From positions 44,688 to 108,687 of the forward strand of contig NZ_FOVR01000016.1 in the NCBI RefSeq assembly GCF_900115225.1: DNA of 64,000 nt, in the 5' to 3' direction. This stretch comes from Cohaesibacter marisflavi. Lineage in GTDB: Bacteria; Pseudomonadota; Alphaproteobacteria; Rhizobiales; Cohaesibacteraceae. The position numbers were made by a program, and so were the translations under genes. Below the pieces are notes generated by a model, which worked only from the letters and a program-made list of their open reading frames with translations, was not told the DNA's origin and searched no databases. Shown piece by piece: positions 42,082 to 52,188 of this stretch (the first letter of the stretch is position 1; the number at the start of each line of letters is the position of its first letter).

Positions 42082-43670
42082 TCTTCCCCCTCCCGCATTT
42101 TGAACAGCGCCCTGAAGGTTTGCTGAGTCACTTCGCTGTCAAATCGCGCAAAATTCTCAACCACATGCGCTCTTTCTTCGGCCTGCCGATGATGCAGAAT
42201 GGCAATCAGAGCCCCCACGCTCTTGGCCACTTTCATCTGCGTTGCCTTATTGCGGAACTTGTGGCTTTCAAGAAATCCGGATAAGGACTCGATCTGCACA
42301 GAACAGTCGTTAAACGCCCCCAGATTGTCCTGCAAGCGTTTCATCGGCTTGATCAACTGCTTGATATCCTTGCGCGGAAACAAGGGAGCGAAAAACTCCA
42401 TCAGATAACGCAACTTCTTACAATGAATGCGCAGCTCATGCACATCTTCATCGTCACTTTGGGCAGTTATGCCCTTGGCAATCTTGCAAATCTTGCGATA
42501 ACGCTTCCAGATGAGCTGACGGGCATACTCATGTGCCCCCAAATCGCTTTTTGGCCCTCGTTCCAATCGCGCAGGCGCAGCAAGCAAATCCGAAAGCGCC
42601 TGCATTTCCGCCTGATAGGCGTCGCTGATCAGGTGATCGGCCAGCTCGACAGCGGCCTCTTCCCGATCCCGCAGAAACAGCGCAAACATCTCCTTGAGAC
42701 CACCATGCAAGGCTTCAGGGATGAGCGCAAAAAAATCCTGCTTTTCCAGCAGATAGACATCCAGATCCCTCAGTGTACCGGTCTTTGCCATAAGAGCGGA
42801 AAAACGCCTTTTCAGATCTCGCGTCTGCTCTTGGGAATAGACACCTTTGAACAGACTGAGCACGGAGCGGATCTTGCGCAGGGCAATGCGGTAATCATGC
42901 AGGAATTCGGTGTCGATATCGTTGACGATACCCTTCTCGTTCACCCGTGCAGCAGGCAGGTAAGCGGCCATGATGTCGGTCGCCACGTCAAAAGCGGGTT
43001 CATCCTCTCTGATCGTGATCTCGGGCTTGAGTACACCGGAGGGAAAGCCCATACAGAGGCCCGAGAGGAACGTTTCCAGTCCCTCTTCACCGCCCCCCAG
43101 ATCAATGAGCTTTTCACGCAGCCGCACAAGGGCCTTTTCATAGCCTCGCACCGGACGCAAAAAGGCGATCAGTCCATTGGCGCCACCGACCATGCGCGTC
43201 TCGATAAACTGCACCTTGATGTGGATCTTGCCTTCGTCATCCACCAGCGCCATTTGCGAGAAACAGCATTGCAGACGACAGATGGGCATGAGCGCACGCA
43301 GATGCGGCAACCCCTTCAGGGCCGTACGTACCGGCCCCTTGCGCAGATCGCTTATAAAGCCCCCGTCAGCCGAGCCCTTTTGCGTTATCAGGGCTCCATC
43401 CCTGTCGAGCAATTGCAAGCGCCCTTCACTCGCAAGCAGCAAGCGCCCCGAGCGCGTCAGCGGCAGGGGAAACATATCAAGCAGGGTGGCATCCACCGGA
43501 TCCGTCTGCTCTGACAAGACCGGGCGCAATTTGCCAAAATCTTCGTCAATCAGACAATCCAGGGAATGGTTTGGAATAAGGAGTAAATGTTCATCTGTCT
43601 CAGCCATGGCATATATAGTTTCACGGAACAACAACTGGCGCAAGGCGACAGACAAGCGCACAATGTGCAT
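42078..43670 (-). CDS. CHAD-domain protein with divergent N-terminal domain
   Basis: A 530-aa protein. Residues about 240-500 form a CHAD domain, a helical bundle rich in conserved His/Arg/Lys, with FLHDYRIALRKIRSVLSLFKGVY and VHELRIHCKKLRYLMEFFAPLF. CHAD domains bind polyphosphate. The N-terminal part (about 25-225) is not a canonical CYTH but its second half (LMPICRLQCCFSQMALVDDEGKIHIKVQFIETR) resembles a worn CYTH beta-barrel. The start is uncertain: ATG 43670 has GAGGAA directly adjacent, ATG 43607 gives MAETDEHLLL. It is the first gene of a coupled CHAD-ParA-CYTH operon. Confidence 0.85.
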   Translation of the reverse strand: MHIVRLSVALRQLLFRETIYAMAETDEHLLLIPNHSLDCLIDEDFGKLRPVLSEQTDPVDATLLDMFPLPLTRSGRLLLASEGRLQLLDRDGALITQKGSADGGFISDLRKGPVRTALKGLPHLRALMPICRLQCCFSQMALVDDEGKIHIKVQFIETRMVGGANGLIAFLRPVRGYEKALVRLREKLIDLGGGEEGLETFLSGLCMGFPSGVLKPEITIREDEPAFDVATDIMAAYLPAARVNEKGIVNDIDTEFLHDYRIALRKIRSVLSLFKGVYSQEQTRDLKRRFSALMAKTGTLRDLDVYLLEKQDFFALIPEALHGGLKEMFALFLRDREEAAVELADHLISDAYQAEMQALSDLLAAPARLERGPKSDLGAHEYARQLIWKRYRKICKIAKGITAQSDDEDVHELRIHCKKLRYLMEFFAPLFPRKDIKQLIKPMKRLQDNLGAFNDCSVQIESLSGFLESHKFRNKATQMKVAKSVGALIAILHHRQAEERAHVVENFARFDSEVTQQTFRALFKMREGEE

Positions 43671-43714
43671 TTCCTCAGAAACCTACACGTGCACACAAAA
43701 TAGTGCACCCACCC

Positions 43715-43730
43715 GTCGACCTTAGTCGAC
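43715..43730. promoter_or_regulatory. Inverted repeat GTCGAC-CTTA-GTCGAC upstream of CHAD gene
   Basis: Two perfect 6-bp palindromes separated by CTTA, 45 bp upstream of the first CHAD start and right next to the galK terminator. It could be an operator for the CHAD operon or merely flank the terminator. Confidence 0.35.
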
Positions 43731-43734
43731 AGAT

Positions 43735-43764
43735 AAAAAAACACCCGACAAAACCGCCGGGTGT
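43735..43764 (-). terminator. Intrinsic terminator after galK
   Basis: Minus-strand stem ACACCCG/CGGGTGT with a 10-nt loop, followed by seven T. Confidence 0.85.
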
Positions 43765-43830
43765 CATCACTATTCGGATGGTGAACCGTTGCCCACCAGA
43801 ATCACCGGTTCGACGAAAAATCCACCCCGT

Positions 43831-44940
43831 TCAGGTCACGGCAAGAATGGACGTCTTTTCAAAGCGATCCAGAATGCGCTGACTGAAGGCATCAACCTGA
43901 TCCTTCTCCACCAGAGCCACCACAGAGCCACCCCAGCCACCACCGGTCTGCCGCGCACCAAGCGCGCCGAAGGAGAGCGCCGCCTCAACAATCGCATCGG
44001 TCTCATCAACCGTGATCTGGTAATCATCTTTCTGGGAGAGATGACTTGCCACCATAAGCTTGCCAAAGAAAGCCATATCGTGATTGCGCAGCGCCACAAC
44101 GCCATCCAGCACATGCTTGTTATCATTGACAATATGCCGCGCCCTGCGGTTCAGCGGCTCGGAAATCCCGTTGATGCGGTCCAGATCGCCAACGCCCAGA
44201 TCGCTGAGCATTTCCACATTGAGCGCCTTGCACGCCGCCTGACATTCTGCCACACGAGTTGCATAGCCGTCTTCTCCGCCATCAACCAGCTGGTGGCTGA
44301 CACCGGATGCAATGATGACGAAAGCAAAGTCCGGCGATGTCTCCACCAGCTCATAATCAAGTGTACGGGTATTGAGAAACATCGCCACACCCGGATCACC
44401 GACGGAAGAGGCGAACTGGTCCATGATGCCACATGGCATGCCGACAAATTCATTCTCCACCGCCCGCGCCTTGACAGCCACATCGACCGAACTCATCGTG
44501 CGCCCGAAGAGTGCCAACGCTGCCTTGATCGACGCCACCTCAAGTGCGGCCGAGCTGGAAAGTCCTGCCCCCATGGGAAGGGTGGTTTCAAGTGCCACAC
44601 GCAGTCCCGTCACAGCCACATCCTCATAGGCCACAGCCTTCAGACACCCCAACAGATAGTCAGACCAGCGCCCTTCGCGGCCATCCTCTATGGTCCGCAG
44701 CTCGGTCTGATCGAACGTATCCGAATAGGCCTCGATCACACCGGGCTTATCGCCCTTGCCAAGTGCGATGGACACGCCCAGGCCACGCAAGGCCATGGGC
44801 AAGACAAAACCGCCATTATAATCGGTATGTTCCCCAAGCAGATTGACCCGACCTGGCGAATAGGCCACCACGCCAGGTGTCTGTCCGAAGTGTTTTTCAA
44901 ACGCCGCCTTGACTGATGCCGTCTCTTTTTCTTGCGTCAT
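43831..44940 (-). CDS. galK: Galactokinase
   Basis: A 369-aa GHMP kinase phosphorylating galactose at O1. Signatures are PGRVNLLGEHTDYNGGFVLPMAL (galactokinase signature), LPMGAGLSSSAALEVASIKA (ATP-binding), CGIMDQFASSVG with the catalytic Asp, and GARQTGGGWGGSVVALVE. Length is normal. A G-rich site precedes the start, 13 bp after galT. It is the last gene of the leftward galE-galT-galK operon. Confidence 0.96.
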   Translation of the reverse strand: MTQEKETASVKAAFEKHFGQTPGVVAYSPGRVNLLGEHTDYNGGFVLPMALRGLGVSIALGKGDKPGVIEAYSDTFDQTELRTIEDGREGRWSDYLLGCLKAVAYEDVAVTGLRVALETTLPMGAGLSSSAALEVASIKAALALFGRTMSSVDVAVKARAVENEFVGMPCGIMDQFASSVGDPGVAMFLNTRTLDYELVETSPDFAFVIIASGVSHQLVDGGEDGYATRVAECQAACKALNVEMLSDLGVGDLDRINGISEPLNRRARHIVNDNKHVLDGVVALRNHDMAFFGKLMVASHLSQKDDYQITVDETDAIVEAALSFGALGARQTGGGWGGSVVALVEKDQVDAFSQRILDRFEKTSILAVT

Positions 44941-44953
44941 ACATCCCCCCCCC

Positions 44954-46000
44954 TTACTTTACTGACTTGTAATGAATATCGGACAAGGACCGCAAACGCT
45001 CCGCCGCACTTTCAGCGGTCAAATCACGTTGGGCTTCCGAGAGCATTTCATAGCCAACCATGAATTTGCGTACTGTGGCAGAGCGCAGCAGCGGCGGATA
45101 GAAATGCGCATGCAATTGCCAGTGATCGAACTTACCCTGTCGCGTCGGCGCCCCATGCCACCCCATCGTATAGGGGAATTCGGTCTCGAACAGATTGTCA
45201 TATCTGGTGCATAGACCCTTGAGCGCATCGGCCAAGCTGTTCCGTTCCGTGTCTGTCAGATCCGGCAGGCGCAATATGTGGCGCTTTGGCATGAGCAACG
45301 TCTCGAAAGGCCATGTCGCCCACCAGGGCACCACTGCAATCCAGTCCTCATTCTCGACAACCACCCGCTCGCCTTTGCGCGCCTCATCCGCCGCATAGCG
45401 AACCAGAAGAACCTCACCATTCTCGGCCAGAAATCGCGCTTGATTGCTGTCCTCGACGGCAACTTCGTTAGGCAGGAAATCCGAAGCCCAGATCTGGCCA
45501 TGAGGATGGGGCTGCGAACAGCCCATAACGGCACCCTTATTTTCAAAAACGGCAACCCAGTCATACTGCGCCCCCAGATCAACGATCTGGTCAGCCCATG
45601 TATCCACCACCTTGCGGATGTCGGTAACTTCAAGCTCGGGCAAGGTAAGATCATGCCGCTCGGAAAAGCACATCACGCGCGCAGTGCCACGCACCGTATC
45701 GGCGCGAAACAGCGGATCGCCTGAGGTTCCTCCCGCTGGCGTATCTTCCAGCAAAGCGGGAAAGTCGTTTGGAAAAACGAACGGCCCCTTATAATCGGGA
45801 TTCACCGCACCCGAGTTCCGCTCATTGCCCGCGCAGAGATAGCAATTGGGGTCGTGACGGGGTTTTTCCACGATCACGACCTCTTCCTGCTGCCCCTGCC
45901 AGGGCCGTTTGTTGCGATGAGGTGAAACAAGCACCCACTCTCCCTTGAGCGGGTTAAATCGACGATGCGGAGCATCTGTGGGCACAGTTTCTTCAGCCAT
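44954..46000 (-). CDS. galT: Galactose-1-phosphate uridylyltransferase
   Basis: A 348-aa HIT-superfamily enzyme of the Leloir pathway, swapping UMP between UDP-glucose and galactose-1-phosphate. The active-site HxH is in CSQPHPHGQIWASDFLPNEV. CYLCAGNERNSG gives a zinc Cys pair, and GWHGAPTRQGKFDHWQLHAHFYPPLLRS is conserved. I chose the ATG at 46000 (MAEETVPTDAPHRRFNPLKG) with AGGAGG 6 bp upstream over an in-frame GTG at 46015. Confidence 0.95.
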   Translation of the reverse strand: MAEETVPTDAPHRRFNPLKGEWVLVSPHRNKRPWQGQQEEVVIVEKPRHDPNCYLCAGNERNSGAVNPDYKGPFVFPNDFPALLEDTPAGGTSGDPLFRADTVRGTARVMCFSERHDLTLPELEVTDIRKVVDTWADQIVDLGAQYDWVAVFENKGAVMGCSQPHPHGQIWASDFLPNEVAVEDSNQARFLAENGEVLLVRYAADEARKGERVVVENEDWIAVVPWWATWPFETLLMPKRHILRLPDLTDTERNSLADALKGLCTRYDNLFETEFPYTMGWHGAPTRQGKFDHWQLHAHFYPPLLRSATVRKFMVGYEMLSEAQRDLTAESAAERLRSLSDIHYKSVK

Positions 46001-46014
46001 CGAGGGCCTCCTCA

Positions 46015-47013
46015 CTATTTGCCGGCAAAGGGACCATATTTGGGCTCATGGTGCCAACGCCAGGCGGTTTCAATGATTGTTTCAAGCGCATCAAATTTGG
46101 GCTTCCAGCCCAGTTCCGTTTTGGCACGCGTGCTGTCAGCTACCAATGTTGCCGAATCCCCGGCTCTACGCGGAGCCATGTCATAAGGAATGGGGCGATT
46201 GGTCAGCCGCTTGGCGGTCTGGATGACCTCAAGGTTGGTAAAGCCGTTGCCATTGCCAAGATTGAAGCGATGGGCACCCTCGTGAGTATCCATATAATCG
46301 AGCGCCAACAGATGGGCCGAGGCAAGATCAAGCACATGGATATAGTCGCGGATGCAGGTTCCGTCCCGCGTTTCATAGTCACTGCCAAAGACAGAAAGCT
46401 TCTCACGGATACCAAGCGCTGTCAGCAGAACCAGCGGCACTAGATGCGTTTCCGGACTATGCGCTTCTCCGATCAGGCCATTGGGATGCGCACCAGCAGC
46501 ATTGAAATAACGCAAAGCCACAGAGCGCAAGCCGTAGGCGGTTGCCATATCGGAGAGCACCTGCTCAACCATGCGCTTGGACCAGCCATAAGGGTTGATC
46601 GGCCCCAGCGGGTGGGTTTCGTCAATCAAATCACGTTGCGGATTGCCAAACACGGCGGCCGTAGAAGAGAAGACAATGCGATCAACACCCGCCTTGCGCA
46701 TGGCGTCGAGCAGATTGAGCGTACCAGTAACGTTGTTGCGGTAGTAAAGATCAGGCTTTTCGACCGATTCCCCCACGGCAATCAGCGCTGCAAAATGGAT
46801 AACAGCATCCACCTTATGCTTCTTGAAAACAGCATCGAGATCCTGAGGGTTCAGAAGATCACCGCGCTCCAAAGGAACGCCAAGAATAGCCTCAACATGG
46901 CCTGAGGACAAATTATCAAAAACAACGACATCATGTCCGGCTTCCAGCAAAAGCTGAACCATATGGGAGCCAATATAGCCAGCCCCACCGCACACCAAAA
47001 TATTTCGCTTCAT
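46015..47013 (-). CDS. galE: UDP-glucose 4-epimerase
   Basis: A 332-aa SDR-type epimerase interconverting UDP-galactose and UDP-glucose. The NAD motif is NILVCGGAGYIGSHMVQLLLEAGHDV, followed by VDAVIHFAALIAVGESVEKP, FSSTAAVFG and the catalytic YGWSKRMVE. DGTCIRDYIHVLDLA and PRRAGDSATLVADS are typical GalE. The start at 47013 is MKRNILVCGG; an upstream extension is rejected. It is the first gene of the gal operon, facing the divergent LacI-type regulator. Confidence 0.95.
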   Translation of the reverse strand: MKRNILVCGGAGYIGSHMVQLLLEAGHDVVVFDNLSSGHVEAILGVPLERGDLLNPQDLDAVFKKHKVDAVIHFAALIAVGESVEKPDLYYRNNVTGTLNLLDAMRKAGVDRIVFSSTAAVFGNPQRDLIDETHPLGPINPYGWSKRMVEQVLSDMATAYGLRSVALRYFNAAGAHPNGLIGEAHSPETHLVPLVLLTALGIREKLSVFGSDYETRDGTCIRDYIHVLDLASAHLLALDYMDTHEGAHRFNLGNGNGFTNLEVIQTAKRLTNRPIPYDMAPRRAGDSATLVADSTRAKTELGWKPKFDALETIIETAWRWHHEPKYGPFAGK

Positions 47014-47178
47014 ATTTCCACTCCCAGTAGCAAACTCGCCCAAGGGCTGCATCGCAATTCAATGGTTATAACACCGAGCGTTAAAACACATTTTCGGCAG
47101 TTACTGAAGTGTAGCCCACAAATTGACACAAGTAAATATTTACTAGATAATTATCTCACACAAAAATTGAAGTGGATT

Positions 47179-47196
47179 TCAATCGAAACGGATTGA
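47179..47196. promoter_or_regulatory. 18-bp inverted repeat between galE and LacI gene
   Basis: TCAATC-GAAACG-GATTGA is a perfect inverted repeat located between the divergent galE and lacI-type starts, the usual place for a LacI/GalR operator. Confidence 0.5.
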
Positions 47197-47269
47197 TCGA
47201 TCACCCCTTCCCTTGCAGGGCATAGTGTGGTTCAAAACAGCTAAGGGCAAGACAACAAGGAGCGACGGC

Positions 47270-48280
47270 ATGGCAACCATCAAGGACATCGCAGACCGCG
47301 TGGGCGTATCGCCAACGACGGTTTCCCGCGTCCTCAATTATGACGCCAGCCTTTCGGTCTCAGAAGAAAAGCGCCGACAGATCATCGAGACGGCGCAAGA
47401 CCTCGACTATGCCACTCCGCGCATGCGGGCAAAGAAGAAGCAGATGAGCAGTGTCACCAACAGCGCACGGATATCATTGCTCCATACCCTTGATGCCACC
47501 GAAGAGCTGGCAGATCCTTATTTCATCACCATCCGCCACAGCATCGAAAAGCATCTCTCACAAGCTGATCTCAAAATTGATCACCGCAGCAACCAGCTTG
47601 ACGATCTGCCCAAAGGCTTCCCCAAGAAAAGCGATGCCATTCTGGTGGTCGGTCCCCACGGACACAAGACAATCGATCATCTGGCGGAAACGGGCGTTCC
47701 ACTTGTCTGCGTCGATTTTCCGCCAGACAGGACAGATGTTGATTGCGTATTCCCGGATCTGGAACAGGCCACCGCCAATCTGCTCGACGCGCTTTGGCAA
47801 AAGGGCTTTCGCAAATATGGCTTCATTGGGGCCCTCTCTGGCGCAGAAAACCCGCGCCGCCCCTATCCGGACTTGCGCAGCCGCACCTTCATGCAGTGGT
47901 TCAAGGCGCGCGGGCTGGAAGCTCCGGCCAATGTGCGCTTTGAACGCCTCACCCCGATGAGCGGTTTCGAACTCGCGCGCCAATTGCTCGATACTGAAGA
48001 TCGCCCGGAAATCATCATCGCAGCCAACGATACCATGGCCATTGGCGCTCTTCAGGCCGCCAGCAGCCTTAACCTGCATGTGCCCAAAGATGTGCGCATC
48101 GTCGGCTTCAACGATATCCCCGCCGCCGGACTGATCTCTCCGGGCCTGACGACCGTTGCCATTCCCGCAGAAGACATCGGTCAGGCAGCGGTTGACCTTT
48201 TGCTTGAGCGCCTTTCAGGCCGCAGCTTTTCCAAGAAGATCATTCTGGGCACAAAGATCCGCTGGCGCGAAAGCTGCTGA
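47270..48280 (+). CDS. LacI/GalR-family transcriptional regulator
   Basis: A 336-aa repressor. The N-terminal HTH is ATIKDIADRVGVSPTTVSRVLNYD with hinge-helix EEKRRQIIETAQDLDY. The C-terminal periplasmic-binding fold shows IIIAANDTMAIGALQAASSLNLHVPKDVRIVGFNDIPAAGLISPGLTTVAIPAEDIGQAAVDLLLERL. I chose ATG 47270 with AAGGAG upstream. It diverges from galETK, and the WRESC end is shared with GalR-type regulators. It most likely represses the gal operon in the absence of galactose. Confidence 0.93.
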   Translation: MATIKDIADRVGVSPTTVSRVLNYDASLSVSEEKRRQIIETAQDLDYATPRMRAKKKQMSSVTNSARISLLHTLDATEELADPYFITIRHSIEKHLSQADLKIDHRSNQLDDLPKGFPKKSDAILVVGPHGHKTIDHLAETGVPLVCVDFPPDRTDVDCVFPDLEQATANLLDALWQKGFRKYGFIGALSGAENPRRPYPDLRSRTFMQWFKARGLEAPANVRFERLTPMSGFELARQLLDTEDRPEIIIAANDTMAIGALQAASSLNLHVPKDVRIVGFNDIPAAGLISPGLTTVAIPAEDIGQAAVDLLLERLSGRSFSKKIILGTKIRWRESC

Positions 48281-48305
48281 TCCGGCACAGCCTGTCTCTT
48301 GCGCA

Positions 48306-48341
48306 TAAAAAAAGCAGGAGCAAACCGAAGCCTGCCCCTGC
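48306..48341 (-). terminator. Intrinsic terminator after pyrE
   Basis: Minus-strand stem GCAGG/CCTGC with inner pairing, followed by seven T. It also lies just beyond the LacI-type gene. Confidence 0.75.
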
Positions 48342-48368
48342 CTTGAAATCGAAATATATCAGCGCGAC

Positions 48369-49079
48369 TTAGCTTTTTTCAGGCACAGCCGTAATCTCGG
48401 TAGCGCCACCATGTTCACCAGACCATTTCAGAGGCTCATTCAGGAAGCTCTCAACACTGTCCAGTGTCTTGGTGTCGAAATAATTCTGCTTCTTGGCGAC
48501 CGCCAAAACGTCGTGCCATGTGGCCAGATAATGCAGATTGAGATCGATTTTCTTCATATTTTCCAGCGCTTCAGGGAAGATATCGTAATAGAAGAGAACG
48601 ATCGTGTCATGCACCTCGGCCTCAGCTTTGCGCATGGCTTCCACGAAGTTGATCTTGCTGCCGCCATCCGTGGTCAGATCTTCCACCAGAAGAGCGCGCT
48701 TGCCTGCGATTGGAGCGCCTTCGATCTGTGCATCCCGACCATAGCCCTTTGGTTTCTTGCGCACATAGTTCATTGGCAGAGCCAGCTTATCCGCAATCCA
48801 TGCGGCGAAAGGAATGCCAGCTGTTTCACCACCAACAACAGCATCAATCTTCTCAAAGCCGATATCACGCATGATCGTCGCGGCACAAAATTCCATCAGA
48901 GAATTGCGAATGCGCGGGTAGGAGATAAGCTTGCGGCAATCGATATAGGTGGCGCTCGCCAAACCGGACGCCAGCATGAAGGGCTCTTCGGGACGGAAGT
49001 GCACCGCATTGACCTCAAGCAGCATTTGTGCGGTCAACTCGGCCATTAGCGCGCGATCGGGGAAAGAAGAAGTAATCAT
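48369..49079 (-). CDS. pyrE: Orotate phosphoribosyltransferase
   Basis: A 236-aa type-I phosphoribosyltransferase making OMP from orotate and PRPP. The PRPP loop reads [40 protein letters not shown] is the flexible catalytic loop and [19 protein letters not shown] the N-terminal strand. It is slightly longer than E. coli PyrE (213 aa), typical for alphaproteobacteria. ATG 49079 has AAGGA. It is directly downstream of pyrC. Confidence 0.95.
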   Translation of the reverse strand: MITSSFPDRALMAELTAQMLLEVNAVHFRPEEPFMLASGLASATYIDCRKLISYPRIRNSLMEFCAATIMRDIGFEKIDAVVGGETAGIPFAAWIADKLALPMNYVRKKPKGYGRDAQIEGAPIAGKRALLVEDLTTDGGSKINFVEAMRKAEAEVHDTIVLFYYDIFPEALENMKKIDLNLHYLATWHDVLAVAKKQNYFDTKTLDSVESFLNEPLKWSGEHGGATEITAVPEKS

Positions 49080-49117
49080 CAGGGCATCCTTTGGAAGGTG
49101 CGAGCCGAACAAACGGC

Positions 49118-50185
49118 TCAAGCGTTAGCGGTTTCGTATCGCCAAAACAACGGGAAACCGGGATCAAAAACAACGACTTCATCACCATCAACGGTGATCT
49201 TGTCTTCCAGAACCAGCGGCGCATCGGTCTTGAACAGACGAATGCGCTCTTCGTTGGCCGGAAGACCGTAGAAGGCAGGGCCATTAAGAGACATGAAGGC
49301 TTCAAGCTTGTCTAGCGCGCCATCTTCCTCAAACACATGGGCCAGACAGTTGACCGTATTGGGGGCATTGAACACGCCGGCACAGCCGCAGGCACATTCC
49401 TTGGCAGACTTGGAATGCGGTGCCGAGTCCGTTCCAAGGAAGAAGCGGCCATCGCCGGATGAGGCAGCTGCGCGCAGGGCAAGACGATGCTTCTCGCGCT
49501 TGGCAACCGGCAGACAGTAATAATGCGGCTTGATGCCACCAACCAGAATGGCATTGCGGTTGATAATCAGATGATGAGTCGTGATGGTCGCAGCGGTTTT
49601 ATCCCCCGCTCCCTTGACGAAATTCACCCCGTCTTCCGTGGTTACATGTTCCATCACAATGCGCAAAGAAGGGAAACGCTCACGTATCGGGGTCAACACG
49701 CGATCAATGAAAACAGCCTCACGATCGAAGATATCGATATCGGCGTCGGTCACTTCACCATGCACCAGAAGCGGCACATCAATCTCGGCCATCTTCTCAA
49801 GCACCGGATAAACGGCCTCGATGTTGCGCACACCGCTGTCCGAGTTGGTGGTTGCACCCGCGGGATATAGCTTCAATGCCTTGATGAGCCCTGATTTAAC
49901 GCCCAATTCGACATCCGCCGGCTCGGTGCGCTCTGTCAGATACAAGGTCATCAGCGGCTCGAAGTGATGGCCTTCCGGAAGAGCCGTCTGAATACGCCCC
50001 AGATAAGCCTCAGCATCAGAGGTCTTTACAACAGGAGGCACCAGATTGGGCATAATGATGGCCCGGCCGAAATGCGCGCTGCTGTGCGGCAACACCGCCT
50101 TGAGCATTTCACCATCACGTAAATGCAAATGCCAGTCATCAGGACGGCGAACAATAAAATCGGTTTGATTGTCGGGTAGGCTCAT
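49118..50185 (-). CDS. pyrC: Dihydroorotase (class II)
   Basis: A 355-aa zinc amidohydrolase, forming dihydroorotate from carbamoyl-aspartate. Metal HxH is in [37 protein letters not shown], the carboxylated Lys in [16 protein letters not shown], and the others in LLVHGEVTD and [10 protein letters not shown]. Catalytic Asp is in [12 protein letters not shown] 50185 has AGGAG; an upstream in-frame extension is not PyrC-like. It pairs with pyrE as a two-gene pyrimidine unit. Confidence 0.95.
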   Translation of the reverse strand: MSLPDNQTDFIVRRPDDWHLHLRDGEMLKAVLPHSSAHFGRAIIMPNLVPPVVKTSDAEAYLGRIQTALPEGHHFEPLMTLYLTERTEPADVELGVKSGLIKALKLYPAGATTNSDSGVRNIEAVYPVLEKMAEIDVPLLVHGEVTDADIDIFDREAVFIDRVLTPIRERFPSLRIVMEHVTTEDGVNFVKGAGDKTAATITTHHLIINRNAILVGGIKPHYYCLPVAKREKHRLALRAAASSGDGRFFLGTDSAPHSKSAKECACGCAGVFNAPNTVNCLAHVFEEDGALDKLEAFMSLNGPAFYGLPANEERIRLFKTDAPLVLEDKITVDGDEVVVFDPGFPLFWRYETANA

Positions 50186-50336
50186 GGGGCATCTCCTGAG
50201 AGCATCTCGCGGGGGGCATCGCCACGCAAATGCAAATTGCGCTATCTTTAACAGCATTTTGCCGGAAATGCCTAGCCCTTCGTTTGATCTGTGGAAGCCT
50301 GATCTGCTTTCCCCTGCCAATACCCACCCAGAATAG

Positions 50337-50366
50337 AAAAAGCCCGAACAGCAAGCTGCCCGGGCC
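50337..50366 (-). terminator. Intrinsic terminator after araB
   Basis: Minus-strand GCCCG/CGGGC outer pairing plus inner CAGC/GCTG, followed by TTTTTC. It lies just beyond the araB stop. Confidence 0.7.
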
Positions 50367-50397
50367 AGGTCTAGTCCACTTTGCGTGGAGGTGCACT

Positions 50398-52026
50398 TCA
50401 GCTCTTGGCCAGATCTCCGGCAAAGGCGCCGACGCGCTTATAATCTTCATAGATTGCGTTATAGAGCTTATGCATTTCGGGATTCGGCTCGAAGCTTTTC
50501 TCGATCGGGCTCAGCATCGCATCCTTGGCTTTATAGATATCCTCATAGGCCCCGGCGGCGGTCGCAGCAAAAATGGCAGCCCCACGCGCACAGGCCTGAT
50601 CGGACAAAGCCACATCCACCTTACGGTTCATCACATCGGCGCAAACCTGAGAGATAAAGTCAGACTTGCGGGCAATACCGCCAATGGCAACAATGCTGTT
50701 GACCTTGACACCCTGCTCTTCAAAGCGCTCCACGATTGCGCGCGAGCCATAAGCCGTTGCTTCAATCAGGGCACGATAGATAGACGGCGCCGTCGATCCT
50801 AGATGCAATCCGGCAATGATAGACTTCACTGTTTGGTCAGCATCAGGCGTACGACGTCCATTGAGCCAATCCAGGGCGCGTTCACCATAACCACCCGGCG
50901 GCAACTCGGCAGCTTCCTTTTCAAGCTCTGGCAACAGGGAACCAGCCTTGCCACGACCATTCCGGCCCCACTGCAGCAAACGTTCAAACCATGCGAACAC
51001 ATCGCCGAAAGAAGACTGACCGGCTTCAAAGCCAACCAGATCAGGCAGAACGCTACCTGGAACCTGACCGCAAATACCGCTAACCAACGTGTCGCTCACC
51101 TCTTCAGGCGGCGCAACAAGGATGTCGCAGGTGGAGGTGCCCATGGCACGAACCAGAGAATAAGGCTCGATACCGGCCCCAACGGCGCCCATATGACAAT
51201 CGAAAGCACCAACAGCAATCGGGATCCCGGCCTTGAGGCCAAAGCGCCCCGCCCAGTCTGAAGACAGATTGCCAGCAACCTGATCACTGGTCTTGGTTTC
51301 CCCGAACAGCGGCGTGGTCAGATTGCCCAGCAGAGGATCAAGCGCCTGCAGCCATTCCCGGCTCGGCAAGCCGCCGAATTCAGGATGCCACAAAGCCTTG
51401 TGACCGGCGGCGCAACGAGACCGCACGATCTTTGACGCATCGGTCACACCTGCCAGCACAGCAGGGATCCAGTCGCACAGCTCAACCCAGTTGGCCGCTG
51501 CGCGGAAAACGGTCGGATTGCGACGACCGACATTCAGGATCTTGGCCCAGTACCATTCCGAGGAATAAATGCCGCCGACATATTTGGTATAATCAGGAAA
51601 CTGGCCCGAATGGCACAGATCATTGATCTCCTGCGCTTCGGCAACAGAAGTGTGGTCTTTCCAGAGAATGCACATGGCATCCGGATCAGACGAGAAACCG
51701 TCCTTCAGCGCCAGCGCAGTGCCGTCGGCCGTGACTGGCATGGGAGACGACCCGGTGGTGTCTACGCCAATACCGATAATGTCTGGATGCGCTTCGAGCC
51801 CGGCGATCGCTTCGCGCACGGCTGAGCCCATCGCTTCGAGATAGTCTGACGGATGCTGGCGAAACTGCTGACGCGCCGCATCACAGAATTTCCCCTCGGC
51901 CCAGCGGGGATAGTTCGCAACTGCCGAGGAAAGCTCCTCCCCGTCTGCTACCCGGACAACAACGGCCCGCACACTATCCGATCCAAAGTCGAGACCGAGA
52001 GCACAGCTGTCATTGGTTGAACTCAT
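50398..52026 (-). CDS. araB: Ribulokinase
   Basis: A 542-aa FGGY kinase that phosphorylates L-ribulose at O5. The N-terminal motif is [20 protein letters not shown], with [44 protein letters not shown] (read [17 protein letters not shown]) and the C-terminal [27 protein letters not shown]. Length is typical of AraB-type ribulokinases (about 550 aa). It is separated from araD and araA by the divergent AraC-type regulator. Confidence 0.93.
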   Translation of the reverse strand: MSSTNDSCALGLDFGSDSVRAVVVRVADGEELSSAVANYPRWAEGKFCDAARQQFRQHPSDYLEAMGSAVREAIAGLEAHPDIIGIGVDTTGSSPMPVTADGTALALKDGFSSDPDAMCILWKDHTSVAEAQEINDLCHSGQFPDYTKYVGGIYSSEWYWAKILNVGRRNPTVFRAAANWVELCDWIPAVLAGVTDASKIVRSRCAAGHKALWHPEFGGLPSREWLQALDPLLGNLTTPLFGETKTSDQVAGNLSSDWAGRFGLKAGIPIAVGAFDCHMGAVGAGIEPYSLVRAMGTSTCDILVAPPEEVSDTLVSGICGQVPGSVLPDLVGFEAGQSSFGDVFAWFERLLQWGRNGRGKAGSLLPELEKEAAELPPGGYGERALDWLNGRRTPDADQTVKSIIAGLHLGSTAPSIYRALIEATAYGSRAIVERFEEQGVKVNSIVAIGGIARKSDFISQVCADVMNRKVDVALSDQACARGAAIFAATAAGAYEDIYKAKDAMLSPIEKSFEPNPEMHKLYNAIYEDYKRVGAFAGDLAKS

Positions 52027-52188
52027 TCGATATTCCTCCCTACCGTTGAAACGCCAACAGGTTTTCTTTTGCCGCTTCTATGGATAATTCTCCTCAAACT
52101 CATCCATAACACGGCTTTCAATTTCGATAGACTTAGTTTACAATATGGACGATCCTGATATTCCACAATGCAGCATCAGGCTAGAGAC

